NCBI RefSeq assembly: GCF_052857255.1
Contig: NW_027526694.1
Coordinates: 1 to 64,000, forward strand
DNA length: 64,000 nt
From: Amblyomma americanum
Taxonomy: Eukaryota > Arthropoda > Arachnida > Ixodida > Ixodidae
Direction of reading: 5' to 3'
The notes under the pieces were generated by a model. The model saw nothing but the letters and a program-made list of their open reading frames with translations. It was not told where the DNA came from and did no database searches. Below, one piece after another: positions 35,771 to 48,310 of this stretch. Each line of letters starts with the position of its first letter. Positions within the stretch are counted from its first letter, which is position 1. The position numbers and the translations under genes are program-made.

Positions 35771-38700
35771 AGAAAAAGTTTTGACGCGTATCAGAGGAAC
35801 ACTTGTAAAACCGATGTGTTGTGATTTAGCTCGTTTCGGTCTAAAACAGCTTGTTTCGCTGTATTAAGCAAGAATACATGCTTTTCGCGCCGTTATAAGA
35901 GAAAAAGTTTTGACGAGTATCACGTGGAACACTTGTAATACCGATGTGTTGTGATTTGGCTCGTTTCGGTCTAAAACAGCTTGTTTCGTTGTATTAAGCA
36001 AGAATACATGCTTTTCGCGCCGTTATAAGAGAAAACGTTTTGACGAGTATCACGTGGAACACTTGTAATACCGATGTGTTGTGATTTAGCTCGTTTCGGT
36101 CTAAAACAGCTTGTTTCGTCGTATTAAGCACGAATACATGCTTTTCGCGCAGTTATAAGAGAAAAAGTTTTCAAGCGTGTCACAGGGACACTCGTAAAAC
36201 CGATGCGTTCAGATTTACCTCGTTTCGGTCTAAAACAACTTGTTGCGCTGTAATAAGCAAGAATACATGCTTTTCGCGCAGTTATAAGAGAAAAAAGTTT
36301 TGACGCGTGTCACAGGGACACTTGTAAAACCGATGTGTTCAGATTTAGCTCGTTTCGGTCTAAAACAGCTTGTTTCGTTGTATTAAGCACGAATACATGC
36401 TTTTCGCGCAGTTATAAGAGAAAAAGTTTTGACGCGTGTCACAGGGACACTTGTAAAACCGATGTGTTCAGATTTAGCTCGTTTCGGTCTAAAACAGCTT
36501 GTTTCGTTGTATTAAGCACGAATACATGCTTTTCGCGCAGTTATAAGAGAAAAAGTTTTGACGCGTATCAGAGGAGCACTTGTAAAACCGATGTGGTGTG
36601 ATTTAGCTCGTTTCGGTCTAAAACAACTTGTTTCGCTGTATTAAGCAAGAATACATGCTTTTCGCGCAGTTATAAGATAAAAAGATTTGACGCGTATCAG
36701 AGGAACACTTGTAAGACCGATGTGTTGTGATTTAGCTCGTTTCGGTCTAAAACAGCTTTTTTCGCTGTATTAAGCAGGAATACATGCTTTTCGCGCAGTT
36801 ATAAGAGAAAAAGTTTTAAAGGCGTGTCACAGGGACACTTGTAAAACCGATGTGTTCAGATCTAGCTCGTTTTGGTCTAAAACAGCTTGTTTCGTTGTAT
36901 TAAGCACGAATACATGCTTTTCGCGCAGTTATAAGAGAAAAAGATTTGAAGCGTATCAGAGGAACACTTGTAAAACCGATGTGTTGTGATTTAGCTCGTT
37001 TCGGTCTAAAACAGCTTGTTTCGCTGTATTAAGCAGGAATACATGCTTTTCGCGCAGTTATAAGAGAAAAAGTTTGAAAGGCGTGTCACAGGGACACTTG
37101 TAAAACCGATGTGTTCAGATTTACCTCGTTTCGGTCTAAAACAGCTTGTTTCGTTGAACTAAGCACGAATACATGCTTTTCGCGCAGTTTTGACGCGTAT
37201 CATAGGAACACTTGTAAAACCGATGTGTTGTGATTTAGCTCGTTTCGGTCTAAAACAGCTTGTTCCGTTGTATTAAGCACGAATACATGCTTTTCGCGCA
37301 GATATAGGAGAAAAAGTTTTGACGCATATCAGAGGAACACTTGTAAAACCGATGTGTGTGATTTAGCTCGTTTCGGTCTAAAACAGCTTGTTTCGCTGTA
37401 TTAAGCAAGAATACATGCTTTTCGCGCCGTTATAAGAGAAAAAGTTTTGACGCGTATCAGAGGAACACTTGTAAAACCGATGTGTTCAGATTTAGCTCGT
37501 TTCGGTCTAAAACAGCTGGTTTCGTTGTATTAAGCACGAATACATGCTTTTCGCGCAGTTATAAGAGAAAAAGTTTTGACGCGTATCACATGGACACTTG
37601 GAAAACCGATGTGTTCAGATCTAGCTCGTTTTGGTCTAAAACAGCTTGTTTCGTTGTATTAAGCATGAATACATGCTTTTCGCGCAGTTATAAGAGAAAA
37701 AGATTTGACGCGTATCAGAGGAACACTTGTAAAACCGATGTGTTGTGATTTAGCTCGTTTCGGTCTAAAACAGCTTGTTTCGCTGTATTAAGCAGGAATA
37801 CATGCTTTTCGCGCAGTTATAAGAGAAAAAGTTTGAAAGGCGTGTCACAGGGACACTTGTAAAACCGATGTGTTCAGATTTACCTCGTTTCGGTCTAAAA
37901 CAGCTTGTTTCGTTGAACTAAGCACGAATACATGCTTTTCGCGCAGTGATAAGAGAAAAAAGTTTTGACGCGTATCAGAGGAACACTTGTAAAACCGATG
38001 TGTTGTGATTTAGCTCGTTTCGGTCTAAAACAGCTTGTTTCGTTGTATTAAGCAAGAATACGTGCTTTTCGCGCAGTTATAAGAGAAAAAGTTTTGACGC
38101 GTGTCACAGGGACACGTGTAAAACCGACGTGTTCAGATTTAGCTCGTTTCGGTCTAAAACAGCTTGATTCGTTGTATTAAGCAGGAATACATGCTTTTCG
38201 CGCAGTTATAAGAGAAAAAGTTTTAAAGGCGTGTCACAGGGACACTTGTAAAACCGATGTGTTCAGATCTAGCTCGTTTTGGTCTAAAACAGCTTGTTTC
38301 GTTGTATTAAGCACGAATACATGCTTTTCGCGCAGTTATAAGAGAAAAAGATTTGAAGCGTATCAGAGGAACACTTGTAAAACCGATGTGTTGTGATTTA
38401 GCTCGTTTCGGTCTAAAACAGCTTGTTTCGCTGTATTAAGCAGGAATACATGCTTTTCGCGCAGTTATAAGAGAAAAAGTTTGAAAGGCGTGTCACAGGG
38501 ACACTTGTAAAACCGATGTGTTCAGATTTACCTCGTTTCGGTCTAAAACAGCTTGTTTCGTTGAACTAAGCACGAATACATGCTTTTCGCGCAGTGATAA
38601 GAGAAATTAGTTTTGACGCGTATCAGAGGAACACTTGTAAAACCGATGTGTTGTGATTTAGCTCGTTTCGGTCTAAAACAGCTTGTTTCGTTGTATTAAG
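35771..38700 (+). repeat. Mosaic satellite segment, about 23 monomers
   Basis: Satellite only. Bases 35.9-36.1 kb hold two successive monomers of the aataccgatgtg class. Bases 36.3-37.1 kb repeat the 12.1-12.9 kb succession. The monomer at 37118-37231 carries a 15-bp deletion. Bases 37.2-37.7 kb share the rare cttgttccgttg marker with 42.18 and 46.82 kb. Bases 37.75-38.2 kb and 38.4-38.9 kb are two runs of the same cassette. Confidence 0.85.
37118..37231 (+). repeat. 114-bp monomer with a 15-bp deletion
   Basis: The usual cgcgcagttataagag...aaagttttgacg is shortened here to cgcgcagttttgacg at 37181-37195, which makes the monomer 114 bp long. The lost 15 bp are flanked by the 4-bp repeat agtt, so slippage or microhomology-mediated joining explains it. 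I did not see the same deletion elsewhere, so it is probably a private, unamplified event. Confidence 0.9.
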
Positions 38701-40975
38701 CAAGAATACGTGCTTTTCGCGCAGTTATAAGAGAAAAAGTTTTGACGCGTGTCACAGGGACACGTGTAAAACCGACGTGTTCAGATTTAGCTCGTTTCGG
38801 TCTAAAACAGCTTGATTCGTTGTATTAAGCACGAATACATGCTTTTCGCGCAGTTATAAGAGAAAAAGTTTTGACGAGTATCACGTGGATACTTGTAAAA
38901 CCGATGTGTTCAGATACAGCTCGTTTCGGTCTAAAACAGCTTGTTTCGTTGTATTAAGCACGAATACATGCTTTTCGCGCAGTTATAACAGAAAAAGTTT
39001 TAAAGGCGTGTCACAGGGACACTTGTAAAACCGATGTGTTCAGATTTACCTCGTTTCGGTCTAAAACAGCTTGTTTCGCTGAACTAAGCACGAATACATG
39101 CTTTTCGCGCAGTTATAAGAGAAAAAAGTTTTGACGCGTATCAGAGGAACACTTGTAAAACCGATGTGTTGTGATTTAGCTCGTTTCGGTCTAAAACAGC
39201 TTGTTTCGCTGTATTAAACAGGAATACATGGTTTTCGCGCAGTTATAAGAGAAAAAGCTTTAAAGGCGTGTCACAGGGACACTTGTAAAACCGATGTGTT
39301 CAGATTTACCTCGTTTCGGTCTAAAACAGCTTGTTTCGTTGAACTAAGCACGAATACATGCTTTTCGCGCAGTTATAAGAGAAAAAAGTTTTGACGCGTA
39401 TCAGAGGAACACTTGTAAAACCGATGTGTTGTGATTTAGCTCGTTTCGGTCTAAAACAGCTTGTTTCGCTGTATTAAGCAAGAATACGTGCTTTTCTCGC
39501 AGTTATAAGAGAAAAAGTTTTGACGCGTATCAGAGGAACACTTGTAAAACCGATGTGTTGTGATTTAGCTCGTTTCGGTCTAAAACAGCTTGTTTCGCTG
39601 TATTAAGCAGGAATACATGCTTTTCGCGCAGTTATAAGAGAAAAAGTTTGAAAGGCGTGTCACAGGGACACTTGTAAAACCGATGTGTTCAGATTTACCT
39701 CGTTTCGGTCTAAAACAGCTTGTTTCGTTGAACTAAGCACGAATACATGCTTTTCGCGCAGTTATAAGAGAAAAAGTTTTGACGCGTATCAGAGGAACAC
39801 TTGTAAAACCGATGTGTTCAGATTTACCTCGTTTCGGTCTAAAACAACTTGTTTCGCTGTATTAAGCAAGAATACATGGTTTTCGCGCAGTTATAAGAGA
39901 AAAAGTTTTGACGCGTGTCACAGGGACACTTGTAAAACCGATGTGTTCAGATTTACCTCGTTTCGGTCTAAAACAGCTTGTTTCGTTGTATTAAGCACGA
40001 ATACATGCTTTTCGCGCAGTTATAAGAGAAAAAGTTTTGACGCGTGTCACAGGGACACGTGTAAAACCGACGTGTTCAGATTTAGCTCGTTTCGGTCTAA
40101 AACAGCTTGATTCGTTGTATTAAGCACGAATACATGCTTTTCGCGCAGTTATAAAAGAAAAAGTTTTGACGAGTATCACGTGGATACTTGTAAAACCGAT
40201 GTGTTCAGATACAGCTCGTTTTGGTACAAAACAGCTTGTTGCGTTGTTTTAAGCACGAATACATGATTTTCGCGCAGTTATAGAAGAGAAAGTTTTGACG
40301 CGTATTAGGGGGACACTTAAAACTGATGTGTTCAGATTTAGCTCATCTCGGTCTAAAACAGCTTGTTTCGTTGTATTAAGCAGGAATACGTGCTTTCCGC
40401 GCAGTTATAAGAGAAAAAGTTTTAAAGGCGTGTCACAGGGACACTTGTAAAACCGATGTGTTCAGATTTACCTCGTTTCGGTCTAAAACAGCTTGTTTCG
40501 TTGTATTAAGTAAGAATACATGCTTTTCGCGCAGTTATAAGATAAACAGATTTGACGCGTATCAGAGGAACACTTGTAAAACCGATGTGTTGTGATTAAG
40601 CTCGTTTCGGTCTAAAACAACTTGTTTCGTATTAATAAGCAAGAATACGTGCTTTTCGCGCAGTAATAAGAGAAAAAGTTTTCAAGCGTGTCACAGGGAC
40701 ACTCGTAAAACCGATGCGTTCAGATTTACCTCGTTTCGGTCTAAAACAACTTGTTGCGCTGTAATAAGCAAGAATACATGCTTTTCGCGCAGTTATAAGA
40801 GAAAAAAGTTTTGACGCGTATCAGAGGAACACTTGTAAAACCGATGTGTTGTGATTTAGCTCGTTTCGGTCTAAAACAGCTTGTTTCGCTGTATTAAGCA
40901 AGAATACGTGCTTTTCGCGCAGTTATAAGAGAAAAAGTTTTGTCGCGTGTCACAGGGACACTTGTAAAACCGATG
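38701..40975 (+). repeat. Satellite segment, about 18 monomers, match to 29.1-30.5 kb and 22.2-23.4 kb
   Basis: Satellite only. The block 38.7-40.1 kb follows 29.1-30.55 kb at an offset of 9556 bp, and 40.1-40.9 kb follows 22.57-23.4 kb (ggtacaaaac at 40223 and 22649, offset 17574). The 127-bp class reappears here after a gap of 17.5 kb. Private changes include atggttttcgcg at 39228 and aagctttaaagg near 39257. Confidence 0.8.
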
Positions 40976-43400
40976 TGTTCAGATTTACCTCGTTTAGGTC
41001 TAAAACAGCTTGTTTCGTTGTATTAAGCAAGAATACATGCTTTTCGCGCAGTTATAAGATAAAAAGTTTTGACGCGTATCAGAGGAACACTTGTAAAACC
41101 GATGTGTTGTGATTTAGCTCGTTTCGGTCTAAAACAGCTTGTTTCGCTGTATTAAGCACGAATACATGCTTTTCGCGCAGTCATAAGAGAAAAAGTTTTG
41201 ACGCGTATCAGAGGAACACTTGTAAAACCGATGTGTGGTGATTTAGTTCTTTTCGGTCTAAAACAACTTGTTTCGTATTATTAAGCAAGAATACGTGCTT
41301 TTCGCGCAGTTATAAGAGAAAAAGTTTTGACGCGTGTCACAGGGACACTTGTAAAACCTATGTGTTCAGATTTACCTCGTTTCGGTCTAAAACAGCTTGT
41401 TTCGTTGAACTAAGCACGAATACATGCTTTTCGCGCAGTGATAAGAGAAAAAAGTTTTGACGCGTATCAGAGGAACACTTGTAAAACCGATGTGTTGTCA
41501 TTTAGCTCGTTTCGGTCTAAAACAGCTTGTTTCGCTGTATTAAGCAAGAATACATGCTTTTCGCGCAGTTATAAGAGAAAACGTTTTGACGCGTGTCACA
41601 GGCACACTTGTAAAACCGATGTGTTCAGATTTAGCTCGTTTCGGTCTAAAACAACTTGTTTCGTTGTATTAAGCACGAATACATGCTTTTCGCGCAGTTA
41701 TAAGAGAAAAAGTTTTGACGCGTATCAGAGGAACACTTGTAAAACCGATGTGTGGTGATTTAGCTCTTTTCGGTCTAAAACAACTTGTTTCGTATTATTA
41801 AGCAAGAATACATGCTTTTCGCGCAGTTATAAGAGAAAAAGTTTTAAAGGCGTGTCACAGGGACGCTTGTAAAACCGATGTGTTCAGATTTACCTCGTTT
41901 CGGTCTAAAACAGCTTGTTTCGTTGAACTAAGCACGAATACATGCTTTTCAAGCAGTTATAAGAGAAAAAAGTTTTGACGCGTATCAGAGGAACGCTTGT
42001 AAAACCGATGTGTTGTGATTTAGCTCGTTTCGGTCTAAAACAGCTTGTTTCGCTGTATTAAGCAAGAATAAGTGCTTTTCGCGCAGTTATAAGAGAAAAA
42101 GTTTTGACGCGTATCATAGGAACACTTGTAAAACCGATGTGTTGTGATTTAGCTCGTTTCGGTCTAAAACAGCTTGTTCCGTTGTATTAAGCACGAATAC
42201 ATGCTTTTCGCGCAGATATAGGAGAAAAAGTTTTGACGCATATCAGAGGAACACTTGTAAAACCGATGTGTGTGATTTAGCTCGTTTCGGTCTAAAACAG
42301 CTTGTTTCGCTGTATTAAGCAAGAATACATGCTTTTCGCGCCGTTATAAGAGAAAAAGTTTTGACGAGTATCACGTGGAACACTTGTAATACCGATGTGT
42401 TGTGATTTGGCTCGTTTCGGTCTAAAACAGCTTGTTTCGTTGTATTAAGCAAGAATACATGCTTTTCGCGCAGTTATAAGAGAAAAAGTTTTGACGCGTA
42501 TCAGAGGAACACTTGTAAAACCGATGTGTTCAGATTTAGCTCGTTTCGGTCTAAAACAGCTGGTTTCTTTGTATTAAGCACGAATACATGCTTTTCGCGC
42601 AGTTATAAGAGAAAAAGTTTTGACGCGTATCACATGGACACTTGTAAAACCGATGTGTTCAGATTTACCTCGTTTCGGTCTAAAACAGCTTGTTTCGTTG
42701 AACTAAGCACGAATACATGCTTTTCGCGCAGTGATAAGAGAAAAAAGTTTTGACGCGTATCAGAGGAACACTTGTAAAACCGATGTGTTGTGATTTAGCT
42801 CGTTTCGGTCTAAAACAGCTTGTTTCGTTGTATTAAGCAAGAATACGTGCTTTTCGCGCAGTTATAAGAGAAAAAGTTTTGACGCGTGTCACAGGGACAC
42901 GTGTAAAACCGACGTGTTCAGATTTAGCTCGTTTCGGTCTAAAACAGCTTGATTCGTTGTATTAAGCACGAATACATGCTTTCCGCGCAGTTATAAGAGA
43001 AAAAGTTTTGACGAGTATCACGTGGATACTTGTAAAACCGATGTGTTCAGATACAGATCATTTTGGTATAAACCAGCTTGTTTCGTTGTTTTAAGCACGA
43101 ATACATGCTTTTCGCGCAGTTATAGAAGAAAAAGTTTTGACGCCTATTAGGGGGACACTTAAAACTGATGTGTTCAGATTTAACTCATCTCGGTCTAAAA
43201 CAGCTTGTTTCGTTGTATTAAGCAGGAATACATGCTTTTCGCGCAGTTATAAGAGAAAAAGTTTTATAGGCGTGTCACAGGGACACTTGTAAAACCGATG
43301 TGTTCAGATTTACCTCGTTTCGGTCTAAAACAGCTTGTTTCGTTGTTTTAAGCAAGAATACATGCTTTTCGTGCAGTTATAAGATAAAAAGATTTGACGC
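40976..43400 (+). repeat. 36-monomer-offset duplication, copy 1
   Basis: This block matches 45625-48310. The offset is 4645-4647 bp for the first 1.7 kb and 4906 bp after that. Shared rare markers are cgtttaggtctaaaac (40993 and about 45638), aaaacctatgtg (41355 and 46000), cttgttccgttg, gacgcatatcag and ttcgtgcag (43370 and 48276). The shift of 259 bp is two monomers (the catggacacttgg pair) that are absent here near 42,650. Confidence 0.85.
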
Positions 43401-43639
43401 GTATCAGAGGAACACTTGTAAAACCGATGTGTTGTGATTTAGCTCGTTTCGGTCTAAAACAGCTTGTTTCGCTGTATTAAGCAGGAATACATGCTTTTCG
43501 CGCAGTTATAAGAGAAAAAGTTTTAAAGGCGTGTCACAGGGACACTTGTAAAACCGATGTGTTCAGATTTACCTCGTTTCGGTCTAAAACAGCTTGTTTC
43601 GTGGAACTAAGCACGAATACATGCTTTTCGCGCAGTTAT

Positions 43640-44670
43640 AAGAGAAAAAGTTTTGACGCGTATCAGAGGAACACTTGTAAAACCAATGTGTTGTGATTTA
43701 GCTCGTTTCGGTCTAAAACAGCTTGTTTCGCTGTATTAAGCACGAATACATGCTTTTCGCGCAGTTATAAGAGAAAAAGTTTTGACGCGTATCAGAGGAA
43801 CACTTGTAAAACCGATGTGTGGTGATTTAGCTCTTTTCGGTCTAAAACAACTTGTTTCGTATTATTAAGCAAGAATACGTGCTTTTCGCGCAGTAATAAG
43901 AGAAAAAGTTTTGAAGCGTGTCACAGGGACACTCGTAAAACCGATGTGCTCAGATTTACCTCGTTTCGGTCTAAAACAACTTGTTTCGCTGTATTAAGCA
44001 AGAATACACGCTTTTCGCGCAGTTATAAGAGAAAAAGTTTTGACGCGTGTCACAGGGACACTTGTAAAACCGATGTGTTCAGATTTAGCTCGTTTCGGTC
44101 TAAAACAGCTTGTTTCGTCGTATTAAGCACGAATACATGCTTTTCGCGCAGTTATAAGAGAAAAAGTTTTGACGCGTGTCACAGGGACACTTGTAAAACC
44201 GATGTGTTCAGATTTAGCTCGTTTCGGTCTAAAACAGCTTGTTTCGTTGTATTAAGCACGAATACATGCTTTTCGCGCAGTTATAAGAGAAAAAGTTTTG
44301 ACGCGTATCAAGGAGCACTTGTAAAACCGATGTGTTGTGATTTAGCTCGTTTCGGTCTAAAACAACTTGTTTCGCTGTATTAAGCAAGAATACATGCTTT
44401 TCGCGCAGTTATAAGATAAAAAGATTTGACGCGTATCTGAGGAACACTTGTAAAACCGATGAGTTGTGATTTAGCTCGTTTCGGTCTAAAACAGCTTGTT
44501 TCGCTGTATTAAGCAGGAATACATGCTTTTCGCGCAGTTATAAGAGAAAAAGTTTTAAAGGCGTGTCACAGGGACACTTGTAAAACCGATGTGTTCTATC
44601 TAGCTCGTTTTGGTCTAAAACAGCTTGTTTCGTTGTATTAGGCACGAATACATGCTTTTCGCGCAGTTAT
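43640..44670 (+). repeat. 1031-bp (8-monomer) tandem duplication, copy 1
   Basis: This block matches the following 0.87 kb at an offset of 1031 bp. Markers are aaccaatgtgttg (43681 and 44712), the cacgctttt monomer and the two-base-shorter tatcaaggagcac (44306 and 45337). The unit is one base short of 8 x 129 because of small indels, including gtgttctatctag near 44,594. Confidence 0.85.
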
Positions 44671-45540
44671 AAGAGAAAAAGTTTTGACGCGTATCAGAGG
44701 AACACTTGTAAAACCAATGTGTTGTGATTTAGCTCGTTTCGGTCTAAAACAGCTTGTTTCGCTGTATTAAGCACGAATACATGCTTCTCGCGCAGTTATA
44801 AGAGAAAAAGTTTTGACGCGTATCAGAGGAACACTTGTAAAACCGATGTGTGGTGATTTAGCTCTTTTCGGTCTAAAACAACTTGTTTCGTATTATTAAG
44901 CAAGAATACGTGCTTTTCGCGCAGTAATAAGAGAAAAAGTTTTGAAGCGTGTCACAGGGACACTCGTAAAACCGATGTGTTCAGATTTACCTCGTTTCGG
45001 TCTAAAACAACTTGTTTCGCTGTATTAAGCAAGAATACACGCTTTTCGCGCAGTTATAAGAGAAAAAGTTTTGACGCGTGTCACAGGGACACTTGTAAAA
45101 CCGATGTGTTCAGATTTAGCTCGTTTCGGTCTAAAACAGCTTGTTTCGTCGTATTAAGCACGAATACATGCTTTTCGCGCAGTTATAAGAGAAAAAGTTT
45201 TGACGCGTGTCACAGGGACACTTGTAAAACCGATGTGTTCAGATTTAGCTCGTTTCGGTCTAAAACAGCTTGTTTCGTTGTATTAAGCACGAATACATGC
45301 TTTTCACGCAGTTATAAGAGAAAAAGTTTTGACGCGTATCAAGGAGCACTTGTAAAACCGATGTGTTGTGATTTAGCTCGTTTCGGTCTAAAACAACTTG
45401 TTTCGCTGTATTAAGCAAGAATACATGCTTTTCGCGCAGTTATAAGATAAAAAGATTTGACGCGTATCTGAGGAACACTTGTAAAACCGATGTGTTGTGA
45501 TTTAGCTCGTTTCGGTCTAAAACAGCTTGTTTCGCTGTAT
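44671..45540 (+). repeat. 1031-bp (8-monomer) tandem duplication, copy 2
   Basis: This is the second copy of 43640-44670, truncated at about 45,540, where it passes into the gtcgcgtgtcac succession. It matches again at 48.93-49.8 kb (44977 versus 49238, offset 4261). Confidence 0.85.
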
Positions 45541-45624
45541 TAAGCAAGAATACGTGCTTTTCGCGCAGTTATAAGAGAAAAAGTTTTGTCGCGTGTCACA
45601 GGGACACTTGTAAAACCGATGTGT

Positions 45625-48310
45625 TCAGATTTACCTCGTTTAGGTCTAAAACAGCTTGTTTCGTTGTATTAAGCAAGAATACATGCTTTTCGCGCAGTTA
45701 TAAGATAAAAAGTTTTGACGCGTATCAGAGGAACACTTGTAAAACCGATGTGTTGTGATTTAGCTCGTTTCGGTCTAAAACAGCTTGTTTCGCTGTATTA
45801 AGCAAGAATACATGCTTTTCGCGCAGTTATAAGAGAAAAAGTTTTGACGCGTATCAGAGGAACACTTGTAAAACCGATGTGTGGTGATTTAGTTCTTTTC
45901 GGTCTAAAACAACTTGTTTCGTATTATTAAGCAAGAATACGTGCTTTTCGCGCAGTTATAAGAGAAAAAGTTTTGACGCGTGTCACAGGGACACTTGTAA
46001 AACCTATGTGTTCAGATTTACCTCGTTTCGGTCTAAAACAGCTTGTTTCGTTGAACTAAGCACGAATACATGCTTTTCGCGCAGTGATAAGAGAAAAAAG
46101 TTTTGACGCGTATCAGAGGAACGCTTGTAAAACCGATGTGTTGTCATTTAGCTCGTTTCGGTCTAAAACAGCTTGTTTCGCTGTATTAAGCAAGAATACA
46201 TGCTTTTCGCGCAGTTATAAGAGAAAACGTTTTGACGCGTGTCACAGGCACACTTGTAAAACCGATGTGTTCAGATTTAGCTCGTTTCGGTCTAAAACAA
46301 CTTGTTTCGTTGTATTAAGCACGAATACATGCTTTTCGCGCAGTTATAAGAGAAAAAGTTTTGACGCGTATCAGAGGAACACTTGTAAAACCGATGTGTG
46401 GTGATTTAGCTCTTTTCGGTCTAAAACAACTTGTTTCGTATTATTAAGCAAGAATACATGCTTTTCGCGCAGTTATAAGAGAAAAAGTTTTAAAGGCGTG
46501 TCACAGGGACGCTTGTAAAACCGATGTGTTCAGATTTACCTCGTTTCGGTCTAAAACAACTTGTTTCGTTGAACTAAGCACGAATACATGCTTTTCAAGC
46601 AGTTATAAGAGAAAAAAGTTTTGACGCGTATCAGAGGAACGCTTGTAAAACCGATGTGTTGTGATTTAGCTCGTTTCGGTCTAAAACAGCTTGTTTCGCT
46701 GTATTAAGCAAGAATACGTGCTTTTCGCGCAGTTATAAGAGAAAAAGTTTTGACGCGTATCATAGGAACACTTGTAAAACCGATGTGTTGTGATTTAGCT
46801 CGTTTCGGTCTAAAACAGCTTGTTCCGTTGTATTAAGCACGAATACATGCTTTTCGCGCAGATATAGGAGAAAAAGTTTTGACGCATATCAGAGGAACAC
46901 TTGTAAAACCGATGTGTTGTGATTTAGCTCGTTTCGGTCTAAAACAGCTTGTTTCGCTGTATTAAGCAAGAATACATGCTTTTCGCGCCGTTATAAGAGA
47001 AAAAGTTTTGACGAGTATCACGTGGAACACTTGTAATACCGATGTGTTGTGATTTGGCTCGTTTCGGTCTAAAACAGCTTGTTTCGTTGTATTAAGCAAG
47101 AATACATGCTTTTCGCGCAGTTATAAGAGAAAAAGTTTTGACGCGTATCAGAGGAACACTTGTAAAACCGATGTGTTCAGATTTAGCTCGTTTCGGTCTA
47201 AAACAGCTGGTTTCGTTGTATTAAGCACGAATACATGCTTTTCGCGCAGTTATAAGAGAAAAAGTTTTGACGCGTATCACATGGACACTTGGAAAACCGA
47301 TGTGTTCAGATCTAGCTCGTTTTGGTCTAAAACAGCTTGTTTCGTTGTATTAAGCATGAATACATGCTTTTCGCGCAGTTATAAGAGAAAAAGATTTGAC
47401 GCGTATCAGGGGAACACTTGTAAAACCGATGTGTTGTGATTTAGCTCGTTTCGGTCTAAAACAGCTTGTTTCGCTGTATTAAGCAGGAATACATGCTTTT
47501 CGCGCAGTTATAAGAGAAAAAGTTTGAAAGGCGTGTCACAGGGACACTTGTAAAACCGATGTGTTCAGATTTACCTCGTTTCGGTCTAAAACAGCTTGTT
47601 TCGTTGAACTAAGCACGAATACATGCTTTTCGCGCAGTGATAAGAGAAAAAAGTTTTGACGCGTATCAGAGGAACACTTGTAAAACCGATGTGTTGTGAT
47701 TTAGCTCGTTTCGGTCTAAAACAGCTTGTTTCGTTGTATTAAGCAAGAATACGTGCTTTTCGCGCAGTTATAAGAGAAAAAGTTTTGACGCGTGTCACAG
47801 GGACACGTGTAAAACCGACGTGTTCAGATTTAGCTCGTTTCGGTCTAAAACAGCTTGATTCGTTGTATTAAGCACGAATACATGCTTTCCGCGCAGTTAT
47901 AAGAGAAAAAGTTTTGACGAGTATCACGTGGATACTTGTAAAACCGATGTGTTCAGATACAGCTCATTTTGGTATAAACCAGTTTGTTTCGTTGTTTTAA
48001 GCACGAATACATGCTTTTCGCGCAGTTATAGAAGAAAAAGTTTTGACGCCTATTAGGGGGACACTTAAAACTGATGTGTTCAGATTTAACTCATCTCGGT
48101 CTAAAACAGCTTGTTTCGTTGTATTAAGCAGGAATACATGCTTTTCGCGCAGTTATAAGAGAAAAAGTTTTATAGGCGTGTCACAGGGACACTTGTAAAA
48201 CCGATGTGTTCAGATTTACCTCGTTTCGGTCTAAAACAGCTTGTTTCGTTGTTTTAGGCAAGAATACATGCTTTTCGTGCAGTTATAAGATAAAAAGATT
48301 TGACGCGTAT
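45625..48310 (+). repeat. 36-monomer-offset duplication, copy 2
   Basis: This is the second copy of 40976-43400, longer by two monomers around 47.28-47.55 kb. It has private changes such as gaacgcttg at 46119 and gttttaggcaag near 48250. The two copies are separated by the 43.64-45.54 kb duplication. Confidence 0.85.
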
